Assembly (NCBI GenBank): GCA_030063045.1
Contig: JAQSEB010000015.1
Coordinates: 1,984,001 to 2,048,000 of the forward strand
Source of the DNA: Pratylenchus scribneri
Taxonomy: Eukaryota > Nematoda > Chromadorea > Rhabditida > Pratylenchidae
Length of the DNA: 64,000 bases
Reading direction: 5' to 3'
The position numbers and the translations under genes are program-made. Below are positions 46,453 to 58,043 of this stretch, one piece after another; the stretch's first letter is position 1; every line of letters begins with the position of its first letter. The notes beneath the pieces were generated by a model. The model was not told where the DNA came from and made no database searches. It saw only the letters and a program-made list of their open reading frames with translations.

Positions 46453-46744
46453 AAAATATGTCAAATAAATGTCAAATAAATGAAAACAAAAAATTTTCAC
46501 GTTTTACTCTATTGTGTAAATATATAAATAAAAATGTTTGTCAATTAATTCTTTAATAACAATTAATTTTTTCCCTGTATGATTTTGACATTTTTTTATC
46601 AATAAAATTAGAATGGCTAGAAAAATCAATTTTAAAATAGAGTAAAATACATTGTTGTTTTTGGGCAAATTTTGCTTAAAAATAGTGAAATAATCAAATT
46701 TAAAATATTTATTTCATAATTTTAAAGAAATAATAGATTTAATT

Positions 46745-47300
46745 AGAATGGTGAAATACAAAAACGCAAATGAAAATACATTTAATTAGATTGATGAAAC
46801 AAAAAATAACTTGGGGAAACACAAAAGCACAAAAAATAACTTGGTGAAATACAAAAACACAAAAAATAATTTGGTGAAACACAAAAACACAAAAAATAAC
46901 TTGGTGAAACACAAAAACACAAAAAATAATTTGGTTAAACACAAAAACACAAATAATTTGGTGAAACACAAAAACATAAATAATTTGGTGAAACATAAAA
47001 ACACAAATAATTTGGTGAAAGACAAAACAATAAAATGGTGAAACACAAAAACACAAAAAATAATTTGGTGAAACAAAAAAAAAAACACAAATAATTTGAT
47101 GAAACGCAAAAACACAAATAATTTGGTGAAACACAAAAACACAAATAATTTGGTGAAACAAAAAAAAAACACAAATAATTTGATGAAACGCAAAAACACA
47201 AATAATTTGGTGAAACACAAAAACACAAATAATTTGGTGAAACACAAAAACACAAATAATTTGGTGAAACACTAAAACACAAATGAAAATAAATTTAATT
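46745..47300. repeat. A/C-rich minisatellite, about 27-bp short variant
   Basis: About 18 copies of AATAATTTGGTGAAACACAA followed by AAACACA, with a few full 43-bp units at both edges. Long frames read through it on the minus strand (up to 201 codons) are artefacts. Confidence 0.9.
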
Positions 47301-47511
47301 AATTGACAAAAAACAAACATCGAATGAAAAATAAAAATTGGCACTAATTAATAATTAAAAAATGTTTATTGACAATGAATATTTCTCTTATTATAATCAT
47401 AATTTCATGATTCGATGAAATGCTTCACAAATAATTTTGCACTTTATTTAAATTCGCTTTAAAAATTTTCGAACTAATAATTTAAAATATCATGCCCTTT
47501 TTATTAAATTA

Positions 47512-47547
47512 TGGGTTATCTGACCAATAAGCAAGACACCACTGCTT
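47512..47547. promoter_or_regulatory. Conserved upstream element of srt copies
   Basis: GGGTTATCTGACCAATAAGC, then CACTGCTTG, about 205-240 bp before the ATG of the intact srt gene at 47752. Confidence 0.45.
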
Positions 47548-47751
47548 GTTTTTTTATGAATTTCTATTTATTTTGGCTTTTCTAAAATTTAATCAATTTT
47601 CTCATTCGAAAAAATTGTGATTAAAAATTTTAACTTTATAAATGAAAATTTAATTTATAAATCTCAACAGGACCCTACCCATATGCTCACTCCTGTATTT
47701 TAATAAATAATAATACAAAAATTTAAATAATTTTACTATATAAAAAATAAA

Positions 47752-49452
47752 ATGGAAATGTTCATATTTCGTCACTCGGAATGGTTACATCTGTATAATT
47801 GTACTGGAATTGATGTGGATTCGATTTCATTTGAGCAAAGGCATCAATTTGTTCCTGAAGCATATGCCTTAATTGCACTTTGTACAATTTATTATTTTCT
47901 CTATATTCCATGCATGATCTCAATTTGGAAACATATTCACGAAAATGTCTGCTACAAATTATTGTTCTACATTGGTATTTTCGATTTGGCCATACTCTGG
48001 ATATTGGGCTATGTTCAAGCGTTTTTCTGCCTAAATGGCATTGTTTTCTGCAGCTTTCCTATTTTCAATTTTTTCATTGGCACTTGCATAAGCGGTAAAT
48101 GATATAGTCAGAATCGATTTGATTATATACCCATACCATAAATCTTTAAAGATATAATCCATTTGGAAAGCATGCTGAATTCCTGTCAATCAAAAACCAT
48201 ATTTTTTTTAATCCAATTAAAAAATTATGAAATTTTTAAATATAATTAATTAAGCTCTAAATATATCTAACATTGGTACAAAATTGCCAGCCTAACTATC
48301 TTTAGAGAATGTTTTTAAAATAAATATTCATTTTAAATAAAAATAAAAAGGAAAATTTAAAAAAAAATGGACAAAATTTGATGAGAAAATATTATTTCAA
48401 ATTTAGTTATAAAAAAGACAATTTATAAGGGAAAAATTTTTTATCGTCCTTCGGGTTTTGGCCAGTCCTATGGTCTGATTGTAAATCACTTAATTAAATC
48501 GCTTTGCAATTTTATAAAATTAACTTTTCTAGTTTTCTGGAATGCCGAAAGCATTGCGGATCTGGTAATTTTTTGATTTAAATAATCAATTTTAATTTAA
48601 ATAAATTGTTTGAATTAAAAGATAAAAATTCATTTGAAAATTTCATTTAAATACGAAAATTATATTTAGTAATATGGAAATTCACTTTTGTTTTTCCACA
48701 GATTTTAGCTTTCAATCGTTGTTTAGACATTTTATCTCCTTCCATAGCCGAAATTCTTTTCTCCCGATTCCGTATTTTTATTTGGCTCTCATTTTGCACA
48801 ATTTACGCCTTTTGGAACGCTATTTTCACGAAACCGGCCTTATTTTCCAGCATCATTTTCGCTTGGTCCATTAACCCATTCTTTGGCTATCGTGAAGATT
48901 TGAATGGCGAATTTATTGTGCCATTAGTTGACATTCATGATAGCGTTATAGTAATTTTTTCACCTCTCTTTTATGGCATATTTATCATTGGAATGTGCAT
49001 AAAAACGCGTTCATTTGGATTGGGCCAAGTCATTTCGGGTCCACAAAAAATGGTGAGCAAAAAAATATTTTAATTTTTCTTTAATATTTATTTAATTTTT
49101 AGGCATTTTTGCAAGTTTTTTTAATTTCTATATTAAATGTCATGGCTGCCTCCATCTATGTGGCAATGGATTACTTTATTCCACCACAATGGTGGATTAC
49201 TTTGGGTCATTTTGCATGGTAGAATTATGCTAAATTTAAATTTTAATATTTTTGAGGTTCCATGTGCACGGATTTCCACCTGTCATTTATTTAACGTTGA
49301 ACAAAACAATTCGTCAAGATTGTCGAATGATGTTTTACAAAATATTTCGTCCCAATCATGTTCAACATTTGAATGATGTCACAATTCTAGTCCAACAGCA
49401 GCATAATATTCCAAATGGTGATATACACCGAAATGAGGCCCGGGAAATATGA
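47752..49452 (+). CDS. srt: Serpentine chemoreceptor, class T (srt), intact
   Basis: Exons 47752-48094, 48533-48564, 48702-49052, 49103-49218 and 49257-49452 total 1038 nt (345 aa) with consistent phases and the same exon plan as the copy at 38438. Landmarks are MEMFIFRHSEWLHLYNC, YFLYIPCMISIWKHIHENV, ILAFNRCLDILSPSIAEILF, SPLFYGIFIIGMCIKTRSF and HVHGFPPVIYLTLNKTIRQD. The short 32-nt second exon (FWNAESIADL) is conserved between the copies. The second extracellular loop differs most between the two intact paralogues. Confidence 0.9.
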
Positions 49453-49776
49453 AAAATGTGTCGAATTAATGATTACAAACAATTTGATTGTATTCTCTAT
49501 ATTTCTAAATTTTTAGAATTTATTAATTACTTTTATTTCTCCAAGTCTTTAAATCCACTTAAATTTGTAAATTTGTTTGATATTTTTTTATCTTTTCATA
49601 AACATGGAATATTATTGATTGAATTTTGCCATTTAATGAATTAATCCGAATTTTTTTACTTAAAAATTGTACTTTAAATTAAAAAATTTTACACCAAATT
49701 TGAATAAACAATGAAATATGATACAATTATTATTTTAAAAAATATAAAATATTATAAAAAAATGTCTATTATTTTC

Positions 49777-52700
49777 TCATTTTGCCATATATAGTCGCTG
49801 TGAACCTCTTCTATGGCTTCCAATGCCAACTTCTTTGATGTTGAGTGCAGCAATTGCTTGCACATAGGTATTATTTGTACTAGCAATTGATGTGGAATTT
49901 GGGCCAGGAAAATTACGAAAGAGAAATGGAAATTCTTTCTTCAACGCCTTTCGATGCTCAATGCTGTGGAAAATTTGTTTATTTGTAGTGTAAATTAATT
50001 TTATTTATATTTTATTTTATTTCAAATGAAACACAAAAACATCAATGAAAATACATTTAATGTGATTGGTGAAACATAAAAACGCAAATGAAAATACATT
50101 TAATTATATTGGTGAAACACAAAAAAAAACACAAATGAAAATACATTTAATTTGATTGGTGAAAAACAAAAACACAAATGAAAATACATTTAATTAGATT
50201 GGTGAAACACAAAACATAAATGAAAATACATTTAATTAGATTGGTAAAACACAAAAACACAAATGAAAATACATTTAATTAAATTATTGAAACACAAAAA
50301 CACCAATGAAAAAAACATTTAATTTGATAAGTGAAACACAAAAACACCAATGAAAATACATTTAATTTGATTGGTGAAACACAAAAACACTGATGAAAAT
50401 ACATTTAATTAGATTGGTGAAACACAAAAAAACACAAATGAAAATACATTTAATTAAATTGTTGAAACATAAAAACACAAATGAAAATACATTTAATTAG
50501 ATTGGTGAAACACAAAAAAACACAAATGAAAATACATTTAATTTGATTGGTGAAAAACAAAAACACAAATGAAAATACATTTAATTAGATTGGTGAAACA
50601 CAAAACATAAATGAAAATACATTTAATTAGATTGGTAAAACACAAAAACACAAATGAAAATACATTTAATTAGATTGGTGAAACACAAAAAAAAACGCAA
50701 ATGAAAATACATTTAATTTGATTGGTGAAACACAAAAAACACAAATGAAAATACATTTAATTTGATTGGTGAAACACAAAAAAACACAAATGAAAATACA
50801 TTTAATTTGATTGGTGAAACACAAAAAAACACAAATGAAAATACATTTAATTAATTAGGGAAACATAAAAAATTCCTTATATTCTCTTTATTTTTTTTCC
50901 TACCTTGTAAAATACAAAGCCACAAATTCGAGAGTGGTAATTGTCGATGAGAAACAATTAATTCCATAGTAAATGAGGGGAATTTGATTTTCATTCATAT
51001 TATGGAAGAAAAGTGGTGGTATGAAAGCATAGGCATATTTTACGGCAAACCAGCCGACCACTTGAACTCCGATGACAATGGCAATTGATTTGAACATTGG
51101 TTGACGATTAAAATATTCTTTAATTAAAAAAAGGAATTTATAAAATTGAAAATCCTTTATTGTTTACGTTTAATTCCCGCTCTTCCATCCCAAATGAATT
51201 TTATAAAAATGATGGTATAAAACACTGTTATTGTGTAATTATAATTCCAATTCCATTCAGCAGGCCAATCATCCTTGTCAAATAATTCCAAAGTGGTACA
51301 ATTTGTTTGACTAAAATTGAATAAATAAAATATAAGTAAAAATAAATTTGCCTACATGAAAGGATTTGCAACCATATGTCTGACCATATAATAGGCCAAA
51401 TAAATTGGATTTAACAACATACCGCAGAAAAACACGAATGAATAGTAAAATTTCTGCTTTTTACAATACCTGAATGGATGATTCAATATTCAAAGGAAAT
51501 AGGGCTATTGAAATTAGAGAAAAAAAATGTATTTTAATCACATGGCTACAGAATTTAAAACCAGGATCTTAATTTTTTGCATTTTTAGTATCCTTTTTTG
51601 GAATGGGAAGGTAATTCTAGTAGAAGGTAATTATAATTATAGTTCTAGTTTATTTTATAGTTGTGGGAATATTGAAGGTAATAATTATTAACACACGGGA
51701 ACTTTTGGAATTTTGGACAAATTTTAAAGGTTCTTAAAATTTAACTCAACACAGCAGTCTATCTTTAAAACGACAAAGGTCAAGAGAAATTATGTTAACA
51801 TTTAATTTTTAACCCCAATGAACGGTCAATCTTTATATTTGTGGGAAAAAGGAATATCAAGAGAAATTAAAATTTAACCTATAAACCTAATGAACGGTTA
51901 ATCTTTAGAATTGTGAGAAAAATGAAACATTAAGATATTTGGAATAGCCTTTTAGGCAAAATGCGATAAAATTTTGGGAAACCTATAGTCGAATGCCTTT
52001 GCTGGAGATAGATATAATTTAAATTTTATTATTATTTGATGTATTTTCTTTTTTAAATTATAGGCAAAAATAACATATAATTTATTAAATTCTTACCAAA
52101 TTGGGAAGAAAACGCTCAGCATTCGATCCAATGCGATACCAACATTGATGGAGGGCATTGCATTCACAAATGACATTGGCAAAATTTGGACACAAATACA
52201 AACGATTAATTGGACGTTCAACAGGGGGATTACTCGAATCAAATAGGGCAAAACAATGATGAATTTGGAGCATAGGCAACAGAACATGTAGATGCCAACA
52301 AATTTGAGACAGGGAATGTCATGGAGCTTCCTGTTTTATTTATAAATTAATTAAATTTAAATTTCTTGTTTATATAATATTTTTAATATATCAATCTTAG
52401 ATCTATTTGTTGTTTAGATATGGGTAAAAAGTTTCAATAAAAATTAAAATGCCGAAAAAAAATTTTAAATTTGTTCGTCAGAAATTTTTCATTAGAAAAA
52501 TTTTTTCAAATTATAATTTTTTAAGTTTTAATAGAATTGCAAATTCTGCTGTAAGGCAAATTGTAATATTATTTAAAGGAATTTTTATTTTTTATTTATG
52601 TATATATTTTTTTCTGCTAGATAGCCCTTAGAGGGAGGCATATTATATTAGCAAAAATTATAAATAAAAATGTCAAAGAAATCTATTTTTACTCCAAGGA

Positions 52701-52853
52701 ATATTTCATTATGGAAATGTTCAAATTTATCAATTTTCACACTGACTTATATTTAATGATAACATAGACCAATGGGAAGAAGAAAGTCGCTCCGACTGCA
52801 TCGAATAATAAATTCACAGTGAATCCGGCACGAATTAAATTTAAATCATCCAT
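49777..52853 (-). CDS. Serpentine (7TM) chemoreceptor, family unassigned, 6 exons
   Basis: Minus-strand exons 52853-52743, 52326-52097, 51469-51356, 51310-51168, 51117-50904 and 49963-49777 total 999 nt (332 aa) with consistent phases. Hydrophobic segments include FDAVGATFFFPLVYVIIKY, IVCICVQILPMSFVNAMPSI, YYSFVFFCGMLLNPIYLAYY, VFYTIIFIKFIW and SIAIVIGVQVVGW. ALDRMLSVFFPIWYCKK resembles the TM3 border of the srsx/srbc group of nematode receptors. The soluble tail ends SQRLYMAK. It is oriented against the srt cluster. Its last intron (940 bp) is largely a minisatellite. Confidence 0.8.
50025..50870. repeat. 43-bp A/C-rich minisatellite, about 19 copies
   Basis: The best array of the family: AAACACAAAAACACAAATGA followed by AAATACATTTAATTAGATTGGTG, with TTTGATTGG variants. 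It lies in an intron of the minus-strand receptor gene. Confidence 0.93.
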
Positions 52854-53726
52854 TTGATTTTGATTTAGATGCTTAAAAATTGAAAAATTCCATCATCAAA
52901 GTCCACTCCCAAATTGTGAAATAAAAAAACAAGTGAATTAATTAAAAATAAAAGTTAAAAGCCTTGCCACTTTATTCTGGACATGTTTTATGGGCTCAAA
53001 GCATTTTTTTTACTGAAAAAATATTTAATTAAATTCAATAATTTATTTATCATAAATAAATATTTTCCCTTGATAAACTAAATTTAAGCAAAAAATGAAT
53101 TTAGGAAATTGAAAAATTTAAAATATATTTTTGAGAAAGGCAAATAAATTGAAAAAATTCATAGAAAGAAAAAATGAATGATAGGAACATGAGTTCTATT
53201 AAATAAGAAAAAGCCAAGAAAAATTTTGTAATTGCGTGAGAAAGAATGGGAATTTGGTGTCCGCGAATGGTAAAAGCACATTTTTTTTGTCAATTTACGA
53301 AAAAAAAGACAAGTAAACTTAAATGCGTGATCATTTGAAAAATATTTTTCCTACTTTAATTTACCTAATATTTGTTGCCTCTCTAAAATTTTTGAAGAAA
53401 GAAGTCTACATTTTACGAAAATATTTGTTTCCAAGTTTAAATATTCTTTGCAATTTTAATTAATTTTATAAAAATTTACTAGTGAAGTTCATTAAGCGAA
53501 AATTATTTGTATTAATTGTGAGAAATATTTGGGAATACAATTGAACATACGAATTTTTATAAAATTCAGAAATTTTCCTAGAAAATTTTTTTAAGAAAAT
53601 TATTTCAATAAATCAACAATTCATGGAAATGGAAGTAAAAGTTAGCAAATTTCTCACAATGAACAATTTTTCAAACCAACTAAAAAATGTCTAACTTAGG
53701 ATTAATCTTTTTTGCGATAATATTAA
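52854..53726. other. AT-rich intergenic, no gene seen
   Basis: This is probably the promoter side of the receptor gene at 49777. No open frame or repeat structure was supported. Confidence 0.4.
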
Positions 53727-53988
53727 TTTGTCAAAAAAAAACACTGAATTTGGTGAAAAATTTTTCATGTCGAAAAATATTATATCTTTGAGGCCATATA
53801 ACTTGGGGCCCTAACTAGGGGTTTAGGGCTAGGATTAGGTTCAGGGCAGGCAGAGGATTAGGGCCTAAGGGCAGGGGTTAGGGAATCTTAAAGAATTCTG
53901 ATTTGGCCAAGTTATATGGCCTCGAAAATATAATATTTTTCGACATGAAAATTTTCGCCAAATTCAGTGTTTTTTTTCGCCAAATTAA
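53727..53988. mobile_element. Palindromic MITE, TTTGNCAAAAAAAAACACTG termini
   Basis: Ends TTTGTCAAAAAAAAACACTG and CAGTGTTTTTTTTCGCCAAA are inverted. The bases TTAA flank both sides and could be a TTAA target duplication. Arms GAGGCCATATAACTTGG match the 28602-28865 element. Confidence 0.7.
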
Positions 53989-54442
53989 ATGAGACTTCCA
54001 AACCTTTTTTTTACGGAACATTTTGTTGATCAAAATGATTGATTTAAAAAAAATACCAGCAGATATGGCAAAAAAAATTTCCGTTTTTGACCAATTTTGC
54101 CACCCCTTTGATCATACATTTTATAATTTATTTTTATCAACTTTATTTTAATTCTTTCTTTAATTAATTCATCGCAATTAAGTAGAACAATAAAATTGAA
54201 CCATATTGACCAAATTTAAAGTTCAATTCATTTTAAAAATTGATTTTGATACACAAAATTTCATCGCACAATTTTCTTTATAATAAATCGAAGAATTATT
54301 CTAAAATCGATCCATTATTATTTTTTTTATTATTTTTGTCCTTATCGTTAATAAATGATGGAAATTGCCTTAAAACCGGTATTTAAGAGTTTTAAATTCT
54401 CATTTAGTACTCACAAAAAAGGAAAATTGTTTTTATTTTCAA

Positions 54443-54767
54443 ATGAATAAATTCACTTATTCTTCAATTTTTGCCATCTTTTTAATTCTTTCGGCCATCA
54501 TAAATCCAGTAAATCATTTGAAATAAATTTTGATAAACATATTTTAAAAATTTAGGCCCAATTCGAATTATCTTGTGAGAATTCGCCTTGCATAATTCGC
54601 CATATTAGCCGAAATGATGTAATTATAATTATAAATTTTTATTATATAATTTCGAATAAAAATTATAGGCAAATGAAGCCTGGGGGAAGAAATTGAACTT
54701 GAAAGTGGGCGAATGCTTCGAGCTGAATGAGAAAGGCGATGGAATTCGTAAATCAACTTGCCATTGA
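54443..54767 (+). CDS. Small secreted protein, 75 aa, 3 exons
   Basis: Exons 54443-54508, 54556-54618 and 54669-54767, all phase 0, total 228 nt. Residues 1-24 form a signal peptide (FTYSSIFAIFLILSAIINP). The mature peptide of about 52 residues has four Cys (CENSPC, GECFEL, STCH) and ends at CH. The introns are 47-50 bp. No family was recognised; the size and export fit an effector-like or peptide-signalling protein. Confidence 0.7.
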
Positions 54768-54966
54768 ATTGAACATTTTTTGAAGATAAAATGATAAAAA
54801 ATTAGTAATAAAAAAGATTCATTTTATAATATTTAGCATTTTATTTTAATTGAATAAATAATAAACAGTAAAGAAAATTATCAAATTTGATTTTTATGGT
54901 TGCAATAATTAAATCAATAGAAATGTTTATCATGTTTGCCCTATTGCCGCTGGTTATAGGCTTGAA

Positions 54967-55175
54967 GGTACTTATCGTGTTTAGGTCCTCTTCCTCAAAG
55001 AGGAAAAAGTGAGGATTCCCCCATGGGTCATCAGCAGGATTAGGGCTAGGATCATTCCGGGATAGGTTACTGATGTGATGCATTAAAAATATCGCATATA
55101 GTATCCGGAGACCCTTCAATTTTCCCACAATTTTTCTTATTTAAGGAAAAAATGGACCTAAACCCGATAAATATC
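54967..55175. mobile_element. GGTACTTATCG-type palindromic MITE, near-perfect 8-bp TSD
   Basis: GGTACTTATCGTGTTTAGGT on the left pairs with CCTAAACCCGATAAATATC on the right. Flanks GGCTTGAA (54959-54966) and GGTTTGAA (55176-55183) differ at one base. The interior GTGAGGATTCCCCCATGGGTC type matches the other GGTA elements. Confidence 0.7.
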
Positions 55176-55183
55176 GGTTTGAA

Positions 55184-56574
55184 TTATTGCTTTTTTAAAT
55201 ATTTTCTTCTAATCATTTTTTCAAATCTTTGATTATACCATTCGATACAATTTATTGCCATTCAATCCAATTATTTTAACTTTTAATTATTTAAAATTTA
55301 AAGCAATATTTCTTCTCTATTCAATTGACAATCGAATACTTTTTACTGCGTTACTTTTTAAACTAATTCTGGGATTGTAATTTCTAATCTGCTGCCATTA
55401 ATATATTTTTTGAAATCATAAAGTTGGTAGGCATTTATAATAAATTCCATAGTTTTAGATGAATAAATTAGCGCACCTTGAAGAGAATTAATGACGAGAT
55501 AAATAATTTAAAAAAAAATTCAGACGATTTTTAATATTATTCAGCCAAAGCATTGCGGCTAAATTAAATGTGTGTATCAAATTCGCGTCAAAAATATCAG
55601 CCTACGATAATTGTTTATTTGGTAAATTTACATCAGTGCAAATTAATAAATTTAATTAAATCAAATGACAACCAATAAAATTCGATTTTATTTTTTTCCA
55701 TCTTTATAAATGATTTGCACTTTATTAAAGACTAAACTAAAAACTTAATATTCGCCAGTAGTCATTGAACCCTTCGCTCGTGCCCCCCCCCCCCCCCTTT
55801 TTTTAATTATTAATAATATTTAATAATAAAATAAATAATTAAATTAATTTTAATTCAATCCATATTCCCCATATGGCATCCATTAAATTCTGGAAAATTT
55901 AAATGAATAAAATAATTATTTAAAAATAATTAAAATTTCCATTCCCAAAATAATTATTCCCAAACATTTTCATTTCTCCAATCTGCCATCTGCCGCCGCT
56001 GTTGATGAAGGAAAAGATGATGATGGTACAAAGGTCAAGGCAAAGGGAAAAATTATCTGCCCCTTTTATTGCCTGCCATCATCCCCAAGGACCCAAATGA
56101 ATGAATGAATGAATCTATGTGAATGTGGATGGACATAATTTGGGGAGATGGAAAATATATGGAAATTAGAAATTAAAGAGAAAAATGAAATGTTAATTAT
56201 TTAATTTGATTTTTACTTAAAATTTTTATTAAATTTAATGGAATAAAATTGAATTTGTTTGGAACTGTATATTGTATCGTATTTTTGGAGGGATAATGGT
56301 TTGCGGTATAAAAATGGTTTCCATTTCTTCTTTTCACGTAATATTTCGACTGTACAGTACATCGACAGTATTTTATTTTTTCGCTTCAATTTACAATCGA
56401 TTTTTATATGACACTGGCAAAACATTCATCATTTCACAAATACAAACCAGCTGACGAATTGAACATAAAATCTAGCAAATCTTTTAAATTATTTTTGTTC
56501 CTAAGTTTCCAAACTTTTTCCCCATTTATTAGATTATCAATTTGCTAATCAAATTAACTAATTCTTTCACGAAA
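55184..56574. other. AT-rich intergenic with a 15-C run
   Basis: No gene was supported. A homopolymer of 15 C is at 55783-55797. A short GAATGAATGAATGAAT repeat lies at about 56098-56114. Confidence 0.45.
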
Positions 56575-56853
56575 ATGAACTTCTCAAATCCAATCACCAT
56601 CAATGATATTTTTGATGATGTGCCCTTGGGCCCTCCTCAATCACCAAATGGTCAACAACAGCAGCAGCAGAACATCCGCCCGGCTAATCGCCGTTGGCAA
56701 TGGGGTGAGTGAAAAAGAAAGCAATAACCAAAAACATCAAAATGAATTTAAGACCTCCATGCGGTCCTCCTCCTCTTCATCATCATCATCCTGGGGATGA
56801 CATTCATCCTCTTCTTGGCCATTGCATTGGGCATGGGGCGTCGCCGCGGCTGA
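56575..56853 (+). CDS. Small C-terminally anchored membrane protein, 76 aa
   Basis: Exons 56575-56704 and 56753-56853, phase 1, with a 48-bp intron (GTGAGT...TTTAAG), total 231 nt. The N-terminal 43 residues are soluble with a Gln run (GPPQSPNGQQQQQQ). A 25-residue hydrophobic segment (VLLLFIIIILGMTFILFLAI) follows, then a short basic end GMGRRRG. It is a tail-anchored or type III single-pass protein of unknown function. It lies beside the Maverick; cargo or host origin is open. A different frame over its end encodes an F-box-like string (see findings). Confidence 0.55.
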
Positions 56854-57234
56854 ATTGTTGAATGAATTGTTCGGTTCATTGCCATTGAATGAATGCTTGG
56901 AATGATGAATAACCAAAGTTTGTGATTTTTAAAAAAATTTCCCCGTATTGGGTGATTCAAATACATTCATTTGTTTTTAAAAAGTTTTTCATACATTTTT
57001 TGTATTAAATTTTCATTTTTTTTTGAATAAACATTTTATAAAGTATATCTTTATCTTCATTATAAATCTACATAACAATAGGCCAAGGGAAAAAAGGGAA
57101 GGGGAGAATGGAAGAAAAAATGTGAAGGGTCAACAGGTCAAACATTCTCTGGCCATATTCTCCCAAATCATTCTTTTTTATTGGCCATATTCTCCCCAAA
57201 TCATTCTCATCTTCATCAAATTCCCCCCAAATCA

Positions 57235-57879
57235 ATGGAATTCCCAATTGAATTCCCCACAAATTTACAATGGGAAATTGTTGTGAATTGCTCTTGTCCA
57301 TATTCGGATTATAATTGTTGGAGGCCTGTCATTTACGCAAAACCGATCGAATGTGTGCCTTCATCAATTGATTTGAATCAACTTTTCAACGGCATCCACA
57401 ACAACAATGGCAACGGCGGAGGAAATCTTTTAGCCATAATTGGCATAATTTTGCAAGTAAATCCCTTTTACTCATTTTCCCTCTTTTTCTCATTCAATTA
57501 TCCTCCACCCATAGATTTTGGCCTTTGCTTTTGCCATCTATGCATATATGGCCTTGAGTCGTTCTCGCCGCCAGGAATTACGTCGCTGTTCCCGCCGCGA
57601 GGAGTTGCGCAATGAAAATGTGGTGGAGGAAGGTGGGAAAAAATTAAAGGGGGATGAATAAATGGACTAGAAAATTGTAGGCAACAACAACGCCAATGTG
57701 GCTCCCCGCATCCGTTTGCCCATCAATCCCTACCCACCCTTAGCCATTTCTTGTTCGCTATGCCGTCGGGGCCGGCAACAGCAACCAATGCCAACAATCG
57801 AGGAGAAGGCGGAGGTCCTAATTCCTTCCCATTTCCCAACCTAATTCCCCTTTCTACTTAGAATGACGAAGGCGAATGA
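57235..57879 (+). CDS. Single-pass membrane protein, 163 aa, 4 exons
   Basis: Exons 57235-57456, 57515-57632, 57681-57814 and 57862-57879 total 492 nt with consistent phases. The N-terminal 65 residues contain CSCPYSDYNCW and a Gly/Asn-rich linker. A transmembrane segment follows (LLAIIGIILQILAFAFAIYA), split by the first intron, then a strongly basic stretch (SRSRRQELRRCSRREELR) that predicts a cytoplasmic C-terminus. The tail holds CSLCRRGRQQQ and an acidic end. An upstream in-frame ATG at 57181 is possible. No family was recognised. Confidence 0.6.
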
Positions 57880-58043
57880 AATGAAGAAATGAAAAATGGA
57901 AAATAATTTAATTTAAAAGATGAATTTTATTTAATTTAATAAATGATTATTTAATTAAAATGATTAATGGCTTGATAAAAAAATGAATAAATGAAAGTTA
58001 GGTTTTATCATTTTGCCATTTCAAAATTCCTCAATTTTCCACT

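Noticed and set aside
46739..47344. Minus-strand ORF of 201 codons
   Set aside because: It is translation of the A/C-rich minisatellite; three frames are open over the same repeat.
57023..57301. ORFs on both strands before 57235
   Set aside because: Low-complexity ATATTCTCCC repeats; the supported protein starts at 57235 or at most 57181.
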